From Streptomyces turgidiscabies Car8 (GTDB lineage Bacteria; Actinomycetota; Actinomycetes; Streptomycetales; Streptomycetaceae), in contig NZ_AEJB01000116.1 of NCBI RefSeq assembly GCF_000331005.1, forward strand, positions 1 through 60,862: DNA of 60,862 bases, in the 5' to 3' direction. The notes under the pieces are model-generated. The model saw nothing but the letters and a program-made list of their open reading frames with translations. It did no database searches and had not been told where the DNA came from. A program made the position numbers and the translations under genes. Positions 41,956 to 50,279 of the stretch are shown here, one piece after another. Each line of letters begins with the position of its first letter. Positions within the stretch are counted from its first letter, which is position 1.

Positions 41956-42756
41956 ATGGACGCCGCCGAACGGGACCTGCTCGCCGGGTCACTCCGCAAG
42001 ACGATGACGACGGCGACGGGGCCGGCCCTCGACGCCGCGCTGACCGACCTGGGCTGGGCCGACCTGCTGAGGGAAATACCGGAGGTCGCTGTCCCGCTCG
42101 CCTTCCGGCTGCTCGGGGAAACAGGCGCGCACGCGCCGCTCCTCAACGACGTGATGCTGCACGCCGCCGGCCGGCCGATCGGGGGCACCGTGCCCCTGCC
42201 GTACTCGGGCGGCGCGTGGGTGGTGTGGGAGCGCGGCGGGGACGGGACACCGGGGTTGTGTCTCGACGCTGAACTGCCGTTGCGGGACAGCCCCGTTGCC
42301 GAACCGGTTGGCGAGCCGCTCACGCTGGGCGCGGGCCGGCGGGCCCTTGGGTGGTGGCTGCTGGGCACCGGACGGGCCATGCTCTCGCTGGCCCGTGCGC
42401 ACGTACTGGACCGCACCCAGTTCGGCCGGCCCCTCGCTTCCTTCCAGGCGGTACGGCACCGGCTCGCGGAGACCCTCGTCGCCCTCGAAGGGGCCGAGGC
42501 AACTCTCGTGGCCGCCGACGACGACCTCGGTGCGCTGCTGGCCAAGGCCGCGGCCGGGCGGGCGGCGCTGACGGCGGCCCGGCACTGTCAGCAGGTCCTG
42601 GGCGGGATCGGCTTCACCGCCGAGCACGATCTGCACCGGCATGTCCGGCGGGCGCTCGTCCTGGACGGACTGCTGGGCAGCGCACGGGAGTTGACGCGGG
42701 AGGCGGGGGCGCTCGCACGGGAAGGGCGATCCGCTCCCCGGCTGGTTCAACTCTGA
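41956..42756 (+). CDS. Acyl-CoA dehydrogenase, small subunit-like (266 aa)
   Basis: A very short acyl-CoA dehydrogenase. The N-terminal half is diverged. The C-terminal half keeps 'GTGRAMLSLARAHVLDRTQFGRPLASFQAVRHRLAE' and 'ARHCQQVLGGIGFTAEHDLHRHVRRAL'. It starts 2 bp after the large partner. The pair probably forms an alpha2-beta2 enzyme with a single FAD site per dimer. No other candidate partner is close. Confidence 0.88.
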   Translation: MDAAERDLLAGSLRKTMTTATGPALDAALTDLGWADLLREIPEVAVPLAFRLLGETGAHAPLLNDVMLHAAGRPIGGTVPLPYSGGAWVVWERGGDGTPGLCLDAELPLRDSPVAEPVGEPLTLGAGRRALGWWLLGTGRAMLSLARAHVLDRTQFGRPLASFQAVRHRLAETLVALEGAEATLVAADDDLGALLAKAAAGRAALTAARHCQQVLGGIGFTAEHDLHRHVRRALVLDGLLGSARELTREAGALAREGRSAPRLVQL

Positions 42757-42836
42757 CCGCCCCTCGCCGGTTCAGCTCCTCGCACATGTCCCTCCCGCCC
42801 GCTTCTCCCACCCGCTTCTCCTATCCGGGAGCCCCT

Positions 42837-43637
42837 GTGACGGACCTCTGGACCGACCTGCTCGCGTGCCTCGAACTCCGCCCGGCTGAGGGGGACTCCG
42901 AGTTCGAGGGCGCCAACCAACGTCTGGGCTATCACCGGTTGTTCGGCGGACAGCTGCTGGGCCAGTTCGTCCGGGCGGCCTCACTCGCCTGCCCGGGCAA
43001 GACGGTGAAGTCCGTCCACGCCCTCTTCGCGCGCGCGGGACGGCCCGACGAACCCGTCCGCTACGAGGTGACGGTCCATCACGAAGGCGGCAGATTCGCG
43101 ACGTTGGGGATCGTCGCCCGTCAGTCCCCCGGTGTTGTGGCCACCGCCTCGGTGTCGATGCACGTCCCGGAGGACGGCCCCGACCACCAGACACCGTTCC
43201 ACGTCCCGCCTGTGCCCGGCGAGGAGCACTCCGTGAACCTGGATCTGCTGCCCTGGGACACCCGCGCGGTCACCGACATCGACACCCCGAAGCCGGAGAC
43301 GCCCGAGTACGAACTCTGGATGCGCACACCGGCCGTACGCCCCGAACTGGCGCCGGCCCTCACCGCGTACGCCACCGATCTGAGCCTCATCGGCACCGCG
43401 CTGCGCCAGGTCGAAGGGGTCGGTCAGCACGATGCGAACACGGCGTTCACGTCGGCCGTGACGGCGCACACCGTGCGCTTCCACCGGCCCTTCCGCACCG
43501 ACTCCTGGCTGCTGCTGCGTCAGCACAGTCCCCTGCTGGCACACGGCCGTTGCTACGGTCGCGGTGACGTCCTCACCGAAGAGGGCTCCCTGGTCGCCTC
43601 GTACGCCCAGGAAGCCCTGCTCCGCTTCAAGAACTGA
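42837..43637 (+). CDS. Acyl-CoA thioesterase, TesB-like
   Basis: 266 residues, double hotdog fold: 'FEGANQRLGYHRLFGGQLLGQFVRAA', 'VHALFARAGRPDEPVRYEVTVHHEGGRFATLGIVARQ', then the second hotdog ending 'LLRQHSPLLAHGRCYGRGDVLTEEGSLVASYAQEALLR'. It hydrolyses acyl-CoA to free acid and CoA, perhaps to recover CoA from dead-end intermediates. GTG 42837 follows GGGAG; longer frames lack a binding site. It meets the thiolase gene tail to tail (17-bp gap). Confidence 0.88.
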   Translation: MTDLWTDLLACLELRPAEGDSEFEGANQRLGYHRLFGGQLLGQFVRAASLACPGKTVKSVHALFARAGRPDEPVRYEVTVHHEGGRFATLGIVARQSPGVVATASVSMHVPEDGPDHQTPFHVPPVPGEEHSVNLDLLPWDTRAVTDIDTPKPETPEYELWMRTPAVRPELAPALTAYATDLSLIGTALRQVEGVGQHDANTAFTSAVTAHTVRFHRPFRTDSWLLLRQHSPLLAHGRCYGRGDVLTEEGSLVASYAQEALLRFKN

Positions 43638-43654
43638 CACTCGGTCACATCACG

Positions 43655-44800
43655 TCATGGCGACGGTACTTCGATCACCGTCGCCGAGCCCATCCCGCCG
43701 CCGGCGCACATGGCGGCGACGCCGATCCCGCCGCCGCGTCGGCGCAGTTCGTGCACGAGGGTGACCAGCATCCGGGCGCCCGTGGCCGCGACCGGGTGCC
43801 CCAGCGAGCAGCCGCTGCCGTTCACGTTGACGCGGTCCGGATCCAGGCCGAGCCGCTTGACGGCGGCCACGGGTACGACGGCGAAGGCCTCGTTGATCTC
43901 GTAGAGGTCGACGTTGGAGAGCGAAAGCCCGGCCCGCTTCAGGGCCTTGGGGATCGCGGTGACCGGGGCGAGGCCCATGTCCGCCGGGTCGACGCCCACG
44001 GACGCCCACGCCCGGACCGTACCGAGAGCGGGTAGGCCTAGGCGGTCGCTGGCGATGACCAGGGCCGCCGCGCCGTCGTTCGCGCCGCCCGCGTTGCCGG
44101 CCGTGATGCTGAACCCCTCGATCTCCGGGTGCAGCGGCTTGAGCGCGGCCAGTCGCTCCGCGCTCGTGTCGCGGCGCGGGTGCTCGTCGACGGAGAACAG
44201 GCCGTGCGGGGTGTCGATCGGGACGAGTTCGGCGTCGAAGCGGCCCTCGTCGATGGCGCGTACCGCGTTGCGGTGCGAGCGCAGCGCCCAGTCGTCCATC
44301 TCGGTGCGGCCGATGCCCGCCCGGACGGCCGTGTTCCAGCCGACGGTGATCGACATGTCGGTGTTGGGGGCGTCCGGCCGGGCGGGGTGGGTCGGCGACA
44401 TCCAGGGTTCCCACTCGCCGTCGACCTTGGCCACCGAACGCGGCGAGGTGGACGCCGAGTTGACGCCGCCGGCGATGACAAGTTCGTCCATGCCGGCGCG
44501 GATACTCGCCGCGGCGCTCTGGACGGCGGCCTGGCCCGCCGCGCAGTGCCGGTTGTGGGCGAGCCCGGGCACCCAGGTGAGACCGGTGGTCACGGCGGCG
44601 TGCCGGGCGATGACACCACCGCCGTACAGGCCCTCGCCGAGGACGATGTCGTCGATGAGGGCCGTGTCCAGGCCCTCCGTGGCGGCTGCCGCGGCGACGA
44701 TGTGGTGGGCGAGGTCGAAGGCCGTGGTGTCGCGCAGGGTGCCCTTGAAGGCGGTGCCCACGGGGGTACGCAGGGCGGACACGATGACTGCTTCAGGCAT
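43655..44800 (-). CDS. Thiolase (acetyl-CoA acetyltransferase family)
   Basis: 381 residues. Catalytic cysteine in 'NRHCAAGQAA' (Cys86), 'YEINEAFAVVPVAAV', GHPVAATGARM with the His, and a second cysteine in 'AAMCAGGGMGS'. It should cleave or form a 3-oxoacyl-CoA. The start overlaps the ligase gene by 8 bp, so the two minus-strand genes form an operon from 46238. Confidence 0.92.
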   Translation of the reverse strand: MPEAVIVSALRTPVGTAFKGTLRDTTAFDLAHHIVAAAAATEGLDTALIDDIVLGEGLYGGGVIARHAAVTTGLTWVPGLAHNRHCAAGQAAVQSAAASIRAGMDELVIAGGVNSASTSPRSVAKVDGEWEPWMSPTHPARPDAPNTDMSITVGWNTAVRAGIGRTEMDDWALRSHRNAVRAIDEGRFDAELVPIDTPHGLFSVDEHPRRDTSAERLAALKPLHPEIEGFSITAGNAGGANDGAAALVIASDRLGLPALGTVRAWASVGVDPADMGLAPVTAIPKALKRAGLSLSNVDLYEINEAFAVVPVAAVKRLGLDPDRVNVNGSGCSLGHPVAATGARMLVTLVHELRRRGGGIGVAAMCAGGGMGSATVIEVPSP

Positions 44801-46238
44801 GGGTGGCCTCCAGGTCGGCGAGCAGGGTGCGGCGCAGCAGCTTTCCGGTGTCGGTCTTCGGCAGTTCGGCGCGGAAGACGACGGTGTCAGGCGTCTTGGA
44901 GGAGCGCAGACGGTCCTTGACCCAGGCGCGGATCTCGTCCGGGTCGCCCGCCCCGACGAGGACGGCGACGATGCGGTGCCCCCACTCGGGGTCCGGCACG
45001 CCGATCACCGCCGCCTCGACGATGCCGGGATGGGTGAGGAGGACGTCCTCGATCTCGGCCGGGGCGATGTTCTCGCCGCCCCGGATGATGGTGTCGTCGG
45101 CGCGTCCTTCGATGAACAGATAGCCGTCGGCGTCGAGCCGCCCCCGGTCCCGGGTGGCGAACCAGCCGTCCGCGTCCAGTGCGGCGGCGCGTCCGCCGTA
45201 CTCGCCGGAGATCTGCTCCCCGCGCACGAACACCAGCCCTGTAGCGCCGACTTGGGTCGCTTCTCCCCTCTCTTCGTCGCGGATCTGGATCTCGACGCCG
45301 GGCAGCGCCCGTCCCACCGAGCCGAGCCGGTCGCGTACCGCCGGTTCGTCGGACACCAGCGCCTCCCGGTGGTCGTCGGGGCCGAGGACGGCTATCGAGG
45401 ACGTGGTCTCGGTCAGCCCGTAGGCGTTCACGAAACCGGTGTCAGGGAAGGTCCGCAGCGCCCGTTCGACGATCGGGCGCGGGGTGCGGGCGCCTCCGTA
45501 GGCGAGGCTGCGCAGGGTCGGTGTCCGGGCGGTGGCGCCGTCCGGGACCTCGGCGACGATCCGGGCGAGCATCGTCGGGACGACCAGCGCGTGGGTGACG
45601 CGTTCACGCCGGACGGTGGCCAGCCACTCGGACGCGTCGAAGGCGGACTGGTACACGATCCGGCGCCCCGAGTAGAGGTTCGTCAGCAGGTTCATCAGAC
45701 CGGCCACGTGGTACGGCGGCACCGCCACGAGCGTCGCCGCGTCCGGCTCGGCCGATCCGAACTCCTGGGTGTTGAACACGTAGGCCAGCAGGTGGCGGTG
45801 GCGCAGGAGTGCCGCCTTGGGCTCCGCCGTCGTCCCGCTGGTGTAGAGCACCACGGCGACGGCGTCCTGGTCCTGCGGGGCCGGTTCGTCGTCGACCCCA
45901 AGCGTCTCCTGCCCTGCTTCCACGAGTACGTCGAGGTCGTCCGCGCGCAGCACCAGCGCGCCCGGGTGACGGTCGAGCAGTCGGGTCAACTGGTGTTCAC
46001 CGAGACGGTAGTTGAGAGGGATGAAGGGGACTCCCGCGAGGGCCGCGCCGAACAGGGCGACGGGGTGGCCGAGATGGTTGGCACCCAGGTACAGCACGGC
46101 CGACCGCCGCCGAAAACGATGCGCGGCGGCGCGGGCGGCGGCCAGCAGCTCCGAGGCGGTCAGGGAACGGTCGTCCACCGTCACCACCACCCGGTCGCCG
46201 GCCGAGGTGGCCATCTCCAGAATCATGGTTATATTCAT
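44793..46238 (-). CDS. Acyl-CoA ligase, short ANL-family member
   Basis: 481 residues. P-loop YTSGTTAEPKAA (about 148-160) is atypical, with Ala-Glu-Pro-Lys-Ala where TG-x-PKG is usual. 'AYGLTETTSS', the 'GWFATRDRGRLD' (normally HTGD), 'GRADDTIIRGGENIAPAEIEDVL' and 'KTDTGKLLRRTL' motifs follow. The enzyme probably forms an acyl-CoA, but the substitutions could change rate or substrate. ATG 46238 has no ribosome binding site and directly abuts the GAGAAT-type operator; ATGs at 46226 and 46214 are also possible. Confidence 0.87.
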   Translation of the reverse strand: MNITMILEMATSAGDRVVVTVDDRSLTASELLAAARAAAHRFRRRSAVLYLGANHLGHPVALFGAALAGVPFIPLNYRLGEHQLTRLLDRHPGALVLRADDLDVLVEAGQETLGVDDEPAPQDQDAVAVVLYTSGTTAEPKAALLRHRHLLAYVFNTQEFGSAEPDAATLVAVPPYHVAGLMNLLTNLYSGRRIVYQSAFDASEWLATVRRERVTHALVVPTMLARIVAEVPDGATARTPTLRSLAYGGARTPRPIVERALRTFPDTGFVNAYGLTETTSSIAVLGPDDHREALVSDEPAVRDRLGSVGRALPGVEIQIRDEERGEATQVGATGLVFVRGEQISGEYGGRAAALDADGWFATRDRGRLDADGYLFIEGRADDTIIRGGENIAPAEIEDVLLTHPGIVEAAVIGVPDPEWGHRIVAVLVGAGDPDEIRAWVKDRLRSSKTPDTVVFRAELPKTDTGKLLRRTLLADLEATHA

Positions 46239-46255
46239 GAGAATGCTATTCTCAT
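46237..46255. promoter_or_regulatory. GAGAAT-type operator, perfect 19 bp
   Basis: ATGAGAAT-GCT-ATTCTCAT, 8-bp perfect arms, exactly at the divergent promoter of the ligase (minus, start 46238) and the SDR (plus, start 46293). The best copy in the window. Confidence 0.7.
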
Positions 46256-46292
46256 CTCACTAGATCCCTGCTTGCAAGAGAGGAAAACCTTG

Positions 46293-47057
46293 ATGCAGAT
46301 CAGTGGCAGCTCGGCAGTCGTCGTCGGTGGGGCCGGAGGCCTGGGCGAGGCCACCGTCCGCCGGTTGCACGCGGCGGGCGCGAAGGTGGTCGTCGCCGAC
46401 CTGGCCGACGAGAAGGGCAAGGCGCTGGAGCAGGAGCTCGGCGTGCGTTACGTACGGACGGACGCCACCTCGGAGGACGATGTCCTCGCGGCGCTGGCCG
46501 AGGCGGAGTCGGCGGGCCCGCTGCGGATCTCGGTGGACTGCCACGGTGGTCCGGCGAGCGGCGGCCGGCTGATCAACAAAAACGGCACACCGATCGGCCT
46601 CGACGGTTTCAGGACGACCATCGACGTCTATCTGACCGGCGTCTTCAACGTGCTGCGGCTGGCCGCCGCCGCCATGGCCAAACACGAGCCGACCGAGGAC
46701 GGCGACCGAGGCGTCATCGTCAACACCGCCTCGATCGCGGCGTACGAGGGCCAGATCGGCCAACTCCCCTACGCGGCGGCCAAAGGCGGCGTCGTCAGCA
46801 TGACTCTGGTGGCCGCCCGTGACCTGTCCCCGCTCGGCATCCGGGTCGTCACCATCGCGCCCGGCACCTTCCTGACTCCGGCCTACGGCAAGGCGGGTGA
46901 CCAGTTGGAGGCCTACTGGGGCCCCCAGGTTCCGCATCCCCGGCGGATGGGCCGCTCCCCCGAGTACGCGGCGCTCGTCGAGCACATCTGCGAGAACGGC
47001 TATCTCAACGGCGAGGTCATACGCCTCGACGGAGCACTCAGGTTCCCGCCCAAGTGA
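46293..47057 (+). CDS. SDR-family 3-hydroxyacyl-CoA dehydrogenase-like (HSD17B10 type)
   Basis: 254 residues. GGAGGLG (about 12-18), Asp after the second strand ('VVADLADEK', favouring NAD), the catalytic Ser in '[11 protein letters not shown]', and Tyr/Lys in YAAAK. It ends with '[14 protein letters not shown]'. The layout matches type-2 hydroxyacyl-CoA dehydrogenases that oxidise 3-hydroxyacyl-CoA or hydroxysteroids. GAGAGGAAA precedes ATG 46293. It overlaps the next SDR by GTGA. Confidence 0.9.
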   Translation: MQISGSSAVVVGGAGGLGEATVRRLHAAGAKVVVADLADEKGKALEQELGVRYVRTDATSEDDVLAALAEAESAGPLRISVDCHGGPASGGRLINKNGTPIGLDGFRTTIDVYLTGVFNVLRLAAAAMAKHEPTEDGDRGVIVNTASIAAYEGQIGQLPYAAAKGGVVSMTLVAARDLSPLGIRVVTIAPGTFLTPAYGKAGDQLEAYWGPQVPHPRRMGRSPEYAALVEHICENGYLNGEVIRLDGALRFPPK

Positions 47058-47806
47058 GCGTCGGCGGCAGTTCGTTGCAGGGGAAGGTCGCGTTCGTCGC
47101 CGGCGCGAGCCGGGGCATCGGACGGACGGTCGCCGTGGCGTTGGCGGAGGCCGGGGCATCCGTGGTGGTGGCCGCGCGGTCCGAGGAGGCGCGACGGCGG
47201 CCGGGGACGATCCACTCGGTCGCCGACGGGATCACCAAGGCGGGTGGGCGGGCGCTCGCGGTGCCCTGCGACGTCAGCAGCGAGCAGTCGGTGGAGGCGG
47301 CCGTGACGGCGGCCGTCGCCGAGTTCGGCGGCATCGACATCCTGGTCGCCAACGCCGGGGTGCTGTGGCTCGGCCCGGTCGAGTCGACGCCGCTCAAACG
47401 CTGGCAGCTGTGCCTGGACGTCAATCTGACGGGCGTCTTCCTCGTCACCAAGGCCGTGATCCCGTACGTCCGGGAACGCGGCGGCGGTTCGCTGGTCGCC
47501 GTGACGACGAGCGGGGTCGGGATGACCGACCGGGGCGCGAACGCGTACTGGGTGTCCAAGGCGGCCGTCGAGCGCCTCTATCTCGGCCTCGCCACCGACC
47601 TGCGGGCCGACAACATCGCCGTCAACTGCCTCGCCCCGTCCCGGATCGTCCTGACGGAGGGGTGGCAGGCGGCGGGGGGCGGCCGGGAGATCCCGCCGGA
47701 GATGGTGGAGCCGCCCGAGGCGATGGGCCGGGCGGCGGTACTGCTGGCCGGGCAGGACGCGGGCGGGCTCACGGGGACCGTACAGCGCTCGGAGTCGGTC
47801 GGCTGA
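47054..47806 (+). CDS. SDR-family dehydrogenase
   Basis: 250 residues from GTG 47054. GASRGIG (about 18-24), NAG around 99-101, catalytic Ser/Thr in 'VAVTTSGVGMTDRG', and Tyr/Lys in YWVSK. An Arg after the second strand (VVAARSEE) suggests NADP(H). The C-terminus is shorter and less regular than usual. It is translationally coupled to the SDR upstream, and a strong inverted repeat follows. Confidence 0.87.
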   Translation: MSVGGSSLQGKVAFVAGASRGIGRTVAVALAEAGASVVVAARSEEARRRPGTIHSVADGITKAGGRALAVPCDVSSEQSVEAAVTAAVAEFGGIDILVANAGVLWLGPVESTPLKRWQLCLDVNLTGVFLVTKAVIPYVRERGGGSLVAVTTSGVGMTDRGANAYWVSKAAVERLYLGLATDLRADNIAVNCLAPSRIVLTEGWQAAGGGREIPPEMVEPPEAMGRAAVLLAGQDAGGLTGTVQRSESVG

Positions 47807-47818
47807 GGAACACATGCC

Positions 47819-47859
47819 TGATGCCCAACTACGCTAATAGGCAGCATAGTTGGGCATCA
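47819..47859. terminator. 13-bp inverted repeat between convergent genes
   Basis: TGATGCCCAACTA (47819-47831) and TAGTTGGGCATCA (47847-47859) pair perfectly around a 15-nt loop. It lies 13 bp after the SDR stop at 47806 and 47 bp before the facing SDR stop at 47906. It lacks a T-run and is richer in A/T than the rest, but the position suits a bidirectional terminator. Confidence 0.65.
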
Positions 47860-47905
47860 CGAGTCGCTGAGCGCATCCCGTCGCCCGGCACCCCAGGCCG
47901 GTGTC

Positions 47906-48739
47906 CTACCGCCCTGCCCCTCCCCGCGCCGCCGCACAGGCGCCGCCGTCTATCAGCAGGTCGATGCCCGTGACGAAGCTCGCCTCCGCCGAGAGCAGGA
48001 AGGCGACTCCGGCGGCGACCTCCTCGGCGCGGCCCGGGCGGCCGGTCGCGGACCGGCGTACGAGGGCGTCCATGGCGGGCTGGTTCGCGGCTTCCTGGCG
48101 GCCCTGTGGGGTGTCGATGACACCGGGCGACACCGAGCAGACGCGGGCGCCGAGCGGGCCGAGTCTCAGCGCCTCCCGCCGGACGAAGCGGTGTACCCCG
48201 TGTTTGGCCCAGGCGTAGGCGACACCGCTGTCCTCGACGGCCGGTCCAAGGGCGTCGTGGAGCCGGTCGAGGAAGGCATAGGCGAGCGGGTCGTCCAGGA
48301 CGGCCGCGACAGCTGGGGAAGCCTCCAGGTTGCCGAGCAGCGGAGCCATCGAGGCGAAGCAGACCATCGCCGTGCCCTGCGTGGCCAGCGGGCGCAGGGC
48401 CTCGGCGAGCAGCGCGGTGCCCACCAGGTCCACCGTGAAGACGGTCCGCCAGTCGGCCATGGTGGGCGAGATGCCGGCGGCGTGGGCGACGGCGCGCAGG
48501 GTGCCGAGTTCGGCGGCGCGTGCGGCGAGCCGGGCCAGGCCGTCCCGGTCGGTGATGTCGAGGACGAACGGCTCGACGGCCGCGCCCCCGCCTGCAGACG
48601 CAAGGTTTTTCGCCGCCGATGTCACGGTCGCCTCGTCCCGGTCGACGAGCAGCAATGTGTCCACCGTGGCGGTCAGGCGCCGCGCGCACTCCAGTCCCAT
48701 TCCACGTCCGGCGCCGGTGGCGACACCCACGGTGGTCAT
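47906..48739 (-). CDS. SDR-family dehydrogenase
   Basis: 277 residues. GAGRGMG (about 9-15) with Asp in 'LLLVDRDEA' (NAD preference), 'HAAGIS', catalytic Ser in 'VCFASMAPLLG', an unusually long loop, then Tyr/Lys in YAWAK, and 'FVTGIDLLIDGG'. ATG 48739 overlaps the VOC stop (ATGA). It is the last gene of an eight-gene minus-strand operon that starts at 55901. Confidence 0.88.
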   Translation of the reverse strand: MTTVGVATGAGRGMGLECARRLTATVDTLLLVDRDEATVTSAAKNLASAGGGAAVEPFVLDITDRDGLARLAARAAELGTLRAVAHAAGISPTMADWRTVFTVDLVGTALLAEALRPLATQGTAMVCFASMAPLLGNLEASPAVAAVLDDPLAYAFLDRLHDALGPAVEDSGVAYAWAKHGVHRFVRREALRLGPLGARVCSVSPGVIDTPQGRQEAANQPAMDALVRRSATGRPGRAEEVAAGVAFLLSAEASFVTGIDLLIDGGACAAARGGAGR

Positions 48740-49191
48740 GCTCTGCCCCCGCCGTCGGTCCAGAACTTCTCCAGCATCGGCTGTGCCGCCCGGTCCACGA
48801 GTTCGACGAGGACTCCGCCCGGGGCGCGCAGGAAGGCGAAGTCGGACCCGGCGGGGCCGATGCGGGTCGCCTCGACCGTGTAACCGAGGCCGGCCAGTTC
48901 GGCGCAGTCCGCGCCGATGTCGTCGGACCAGTAGCCGACGTGGTGGACGCCTCCGGCGGGTCCCGCTTCCCAGAGGGTGCCGGGGATGCTCCGCACGATC
49001 TCCAGCCGGGGTGAGGTACGCGAGTACACGCAGCTGAGATGTACCTCGGCGTCGCCCGTGGGGAGCGTCACGGTCAGGGGTCCGGCGATCTCCGCGCACC
49101 ACTCGTATCCGAACGCGGCCGACAACCCGGCGATGGTCCCCTCGAAGTCCTCGACGACGATGCCGAGATGGAACTGGTCCTCGCCCCTCAT
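48736..49191 (-). CDS. VOC-family protein, methylmalonyl-CoA-epimerase-like
   Basis: 151 residues. 'FHLGIVVEDFEGTIAGLSAAFGY', 'GVHHVGYWSDDIGADCAELAGLGY' and 'APGGVLVELVD' supply His8, His83/84 and Glu130, the positions of metal ligands in methylmalonyl-CoA epimerase. Its placement in the same operon as a B12-dependent mutase supports epimerisation of a 2-alkylmalonyl- or related acyl-CoA. It overlaps both neighbours by ATGA. Another VOC chemistry (isomerase, dioxygenase) cannot be excluded. Confidence 0.75.
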   Translation of the reverse strand: MRGEDQFHLGIVVEDFEGTIAGLSAAFGYEWCAEIAGPLTVTLPTGDAEVHLSCVYSRTSPRLEIVRSIPGTLWEAGPAGGVHHVGYWSDDIGADCAELAGLGYTVEATRIGPAGSDFAFLRAPGGVLVELVDRAAQPMLEKFWTDGGGRA

Positions 49192-50279
49192 GACTCGACC
49201 ACCTCACTCGCTCGTGAACCGCGCGGGGCGGGAGCGTCGTGCTCGCCCAGGCGGGGTGGCGGCCCATAGTCGGGCTCGTGGCCCGCGATCCGTACCGGGC
49301 TGCGGACGAGTCGGTACTCGCCCGCCGTCACCACGGCCTCGGGAGTGGCCGCCAGCGCTTCCGGCAGCGTGCGGACGGCGGCGGCCGGGACACCCAGGGG
49401 CCGCAGCCGGGCTTCCCAGGCCGCGGCGGTGTCGCCCGCCAGGGCCCGTGTCACGGCCGCCAGCACCTCTTCCCGCCGCGCCGCACGCTCGGCCATGGTC
49501 GGAAAGCCACCGACGCCCGCCTCCGCCGCGAACGACTTCCAGAAGCCGTCGTGGGTGATGAACAGCGCCAAGTGGCCCTCGGCGGTGGGGAAGAGCTGCG
49601 CCGGTACGTAGTAGGAGTGCGCGCCGAGCGGGAGGCGCAGTGGCTCGGTGCCCTCGTTGAGGTAGGCCGAGGCACGGTAGTTGAGCTGCGAGAGCATCAC
49701 ATCCCGCAGGGAGACGTCGACTTGACCGCCGCGTCCCGAGACGATCTGCGCGAGGAGGCCCAACGCCGCAGTGAGGCCGGTGGAGTTGTCGGCGGCGGAG
49801 TAGCCGGGCAGGGTGGGCGGGCCGTCGGGATCGCCGGTGAGCGCGGCGACTCCGGTGGCCGCCTGGACGACGTAGTCGAAGGCGGGTTCGTCGCCCGTCG
49901 CCAGCCCGAAGCCGGTCAGCGCGACGCACACGAGCCCCTCGTTCCACTTCCGCAGTGCCTCGTAGGTCAGCCCCAGCCGATGGATCGCCGACGGTTTGAG
50001 GTTGACGAGCAACGCGTGTGCGTCGGAGGCGAGTTCACCGAGCCGCTCCTGACCGGAGCTGGTCGTCAGGTCCAGGCAGACGCTGCGTTTGCCCCGGTTG
50101 AGGCTGGCGAAGTAGGCGTCGCTCACCTGCCGCGAGATGTCCCCGCCGGGCGGTTCGATCTTCGTGACCTCGGCGCCCAGGTCGGCGAGCATCATCGTGG
50201 CATAGGGGCCCGCGAGCATGTGGCCGACCTCCAGGACGCGGATACCCGCCAGTGGTCCGGCCGTCGGCCCGGGGCTCAT
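49188..50279 (-). CDS. Class III CoA-transferase (CaiB/BaiF)
   Basis: 363 residues in normal order: 'GIRVLEVGHMLAGPYATMMLADLGAEVTKIEPP', 'YFASLNRGKRSVCLDL', the usual catalytic Asp region reading 'PGYSAADNSTGLTAALG', and a C-terminal 'AEGHLALFITHDGFWKSFAAEAG'. The Asp lies in SAADNS. It transfers CoA between acids, probably to activate the pathway acid at the expense of a product acyl-CoA. ATG 50279 overlaps the LLM gene stop. Confidence 0.9.
   Translation of the reverse strand: MSPGPTAGPLAGIRVLEVGHMLAGPYATMMLADLGAEVTKIEPPGGDISRQVSDAYFASLNRGKRSVCLDLTTSSGQERLGELASDAHALLVNLKPSAIHRLGLTYEALRKWNEGLVCVALTGFGLATGDEPAFDYVVQAATGVAALTGDPDGPPTLPGYSAADNSTGLTAALGLLAQIVSGRGGQVDVSLRDVMLSQLNYRASAYLNEGTEPLRLPLGAHSYYVPAQLFPTAEGHLALFITHDGFWKSFAAEAGVGGFPTMAERAARREEVLAAVTRALAGDTAAAWEARLRPLGVPAAAVRTLPEALAATPEAVVTAGEYRLVRSPVRIAGHEPDYGPPPRLGEHDAPAPRGSRASEVVES

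Noticed and set aside
43914..47057. 1047-codon open frame on the plus strand reading through 43914-47057
   Set aside because: High-GC DNA gives long empty frames. Most of it is antisense to the thiolase and ligase genes and has Arg/Pro/Ser-rich composition; only the last 254 codons (46293-47057) are a real SDR.
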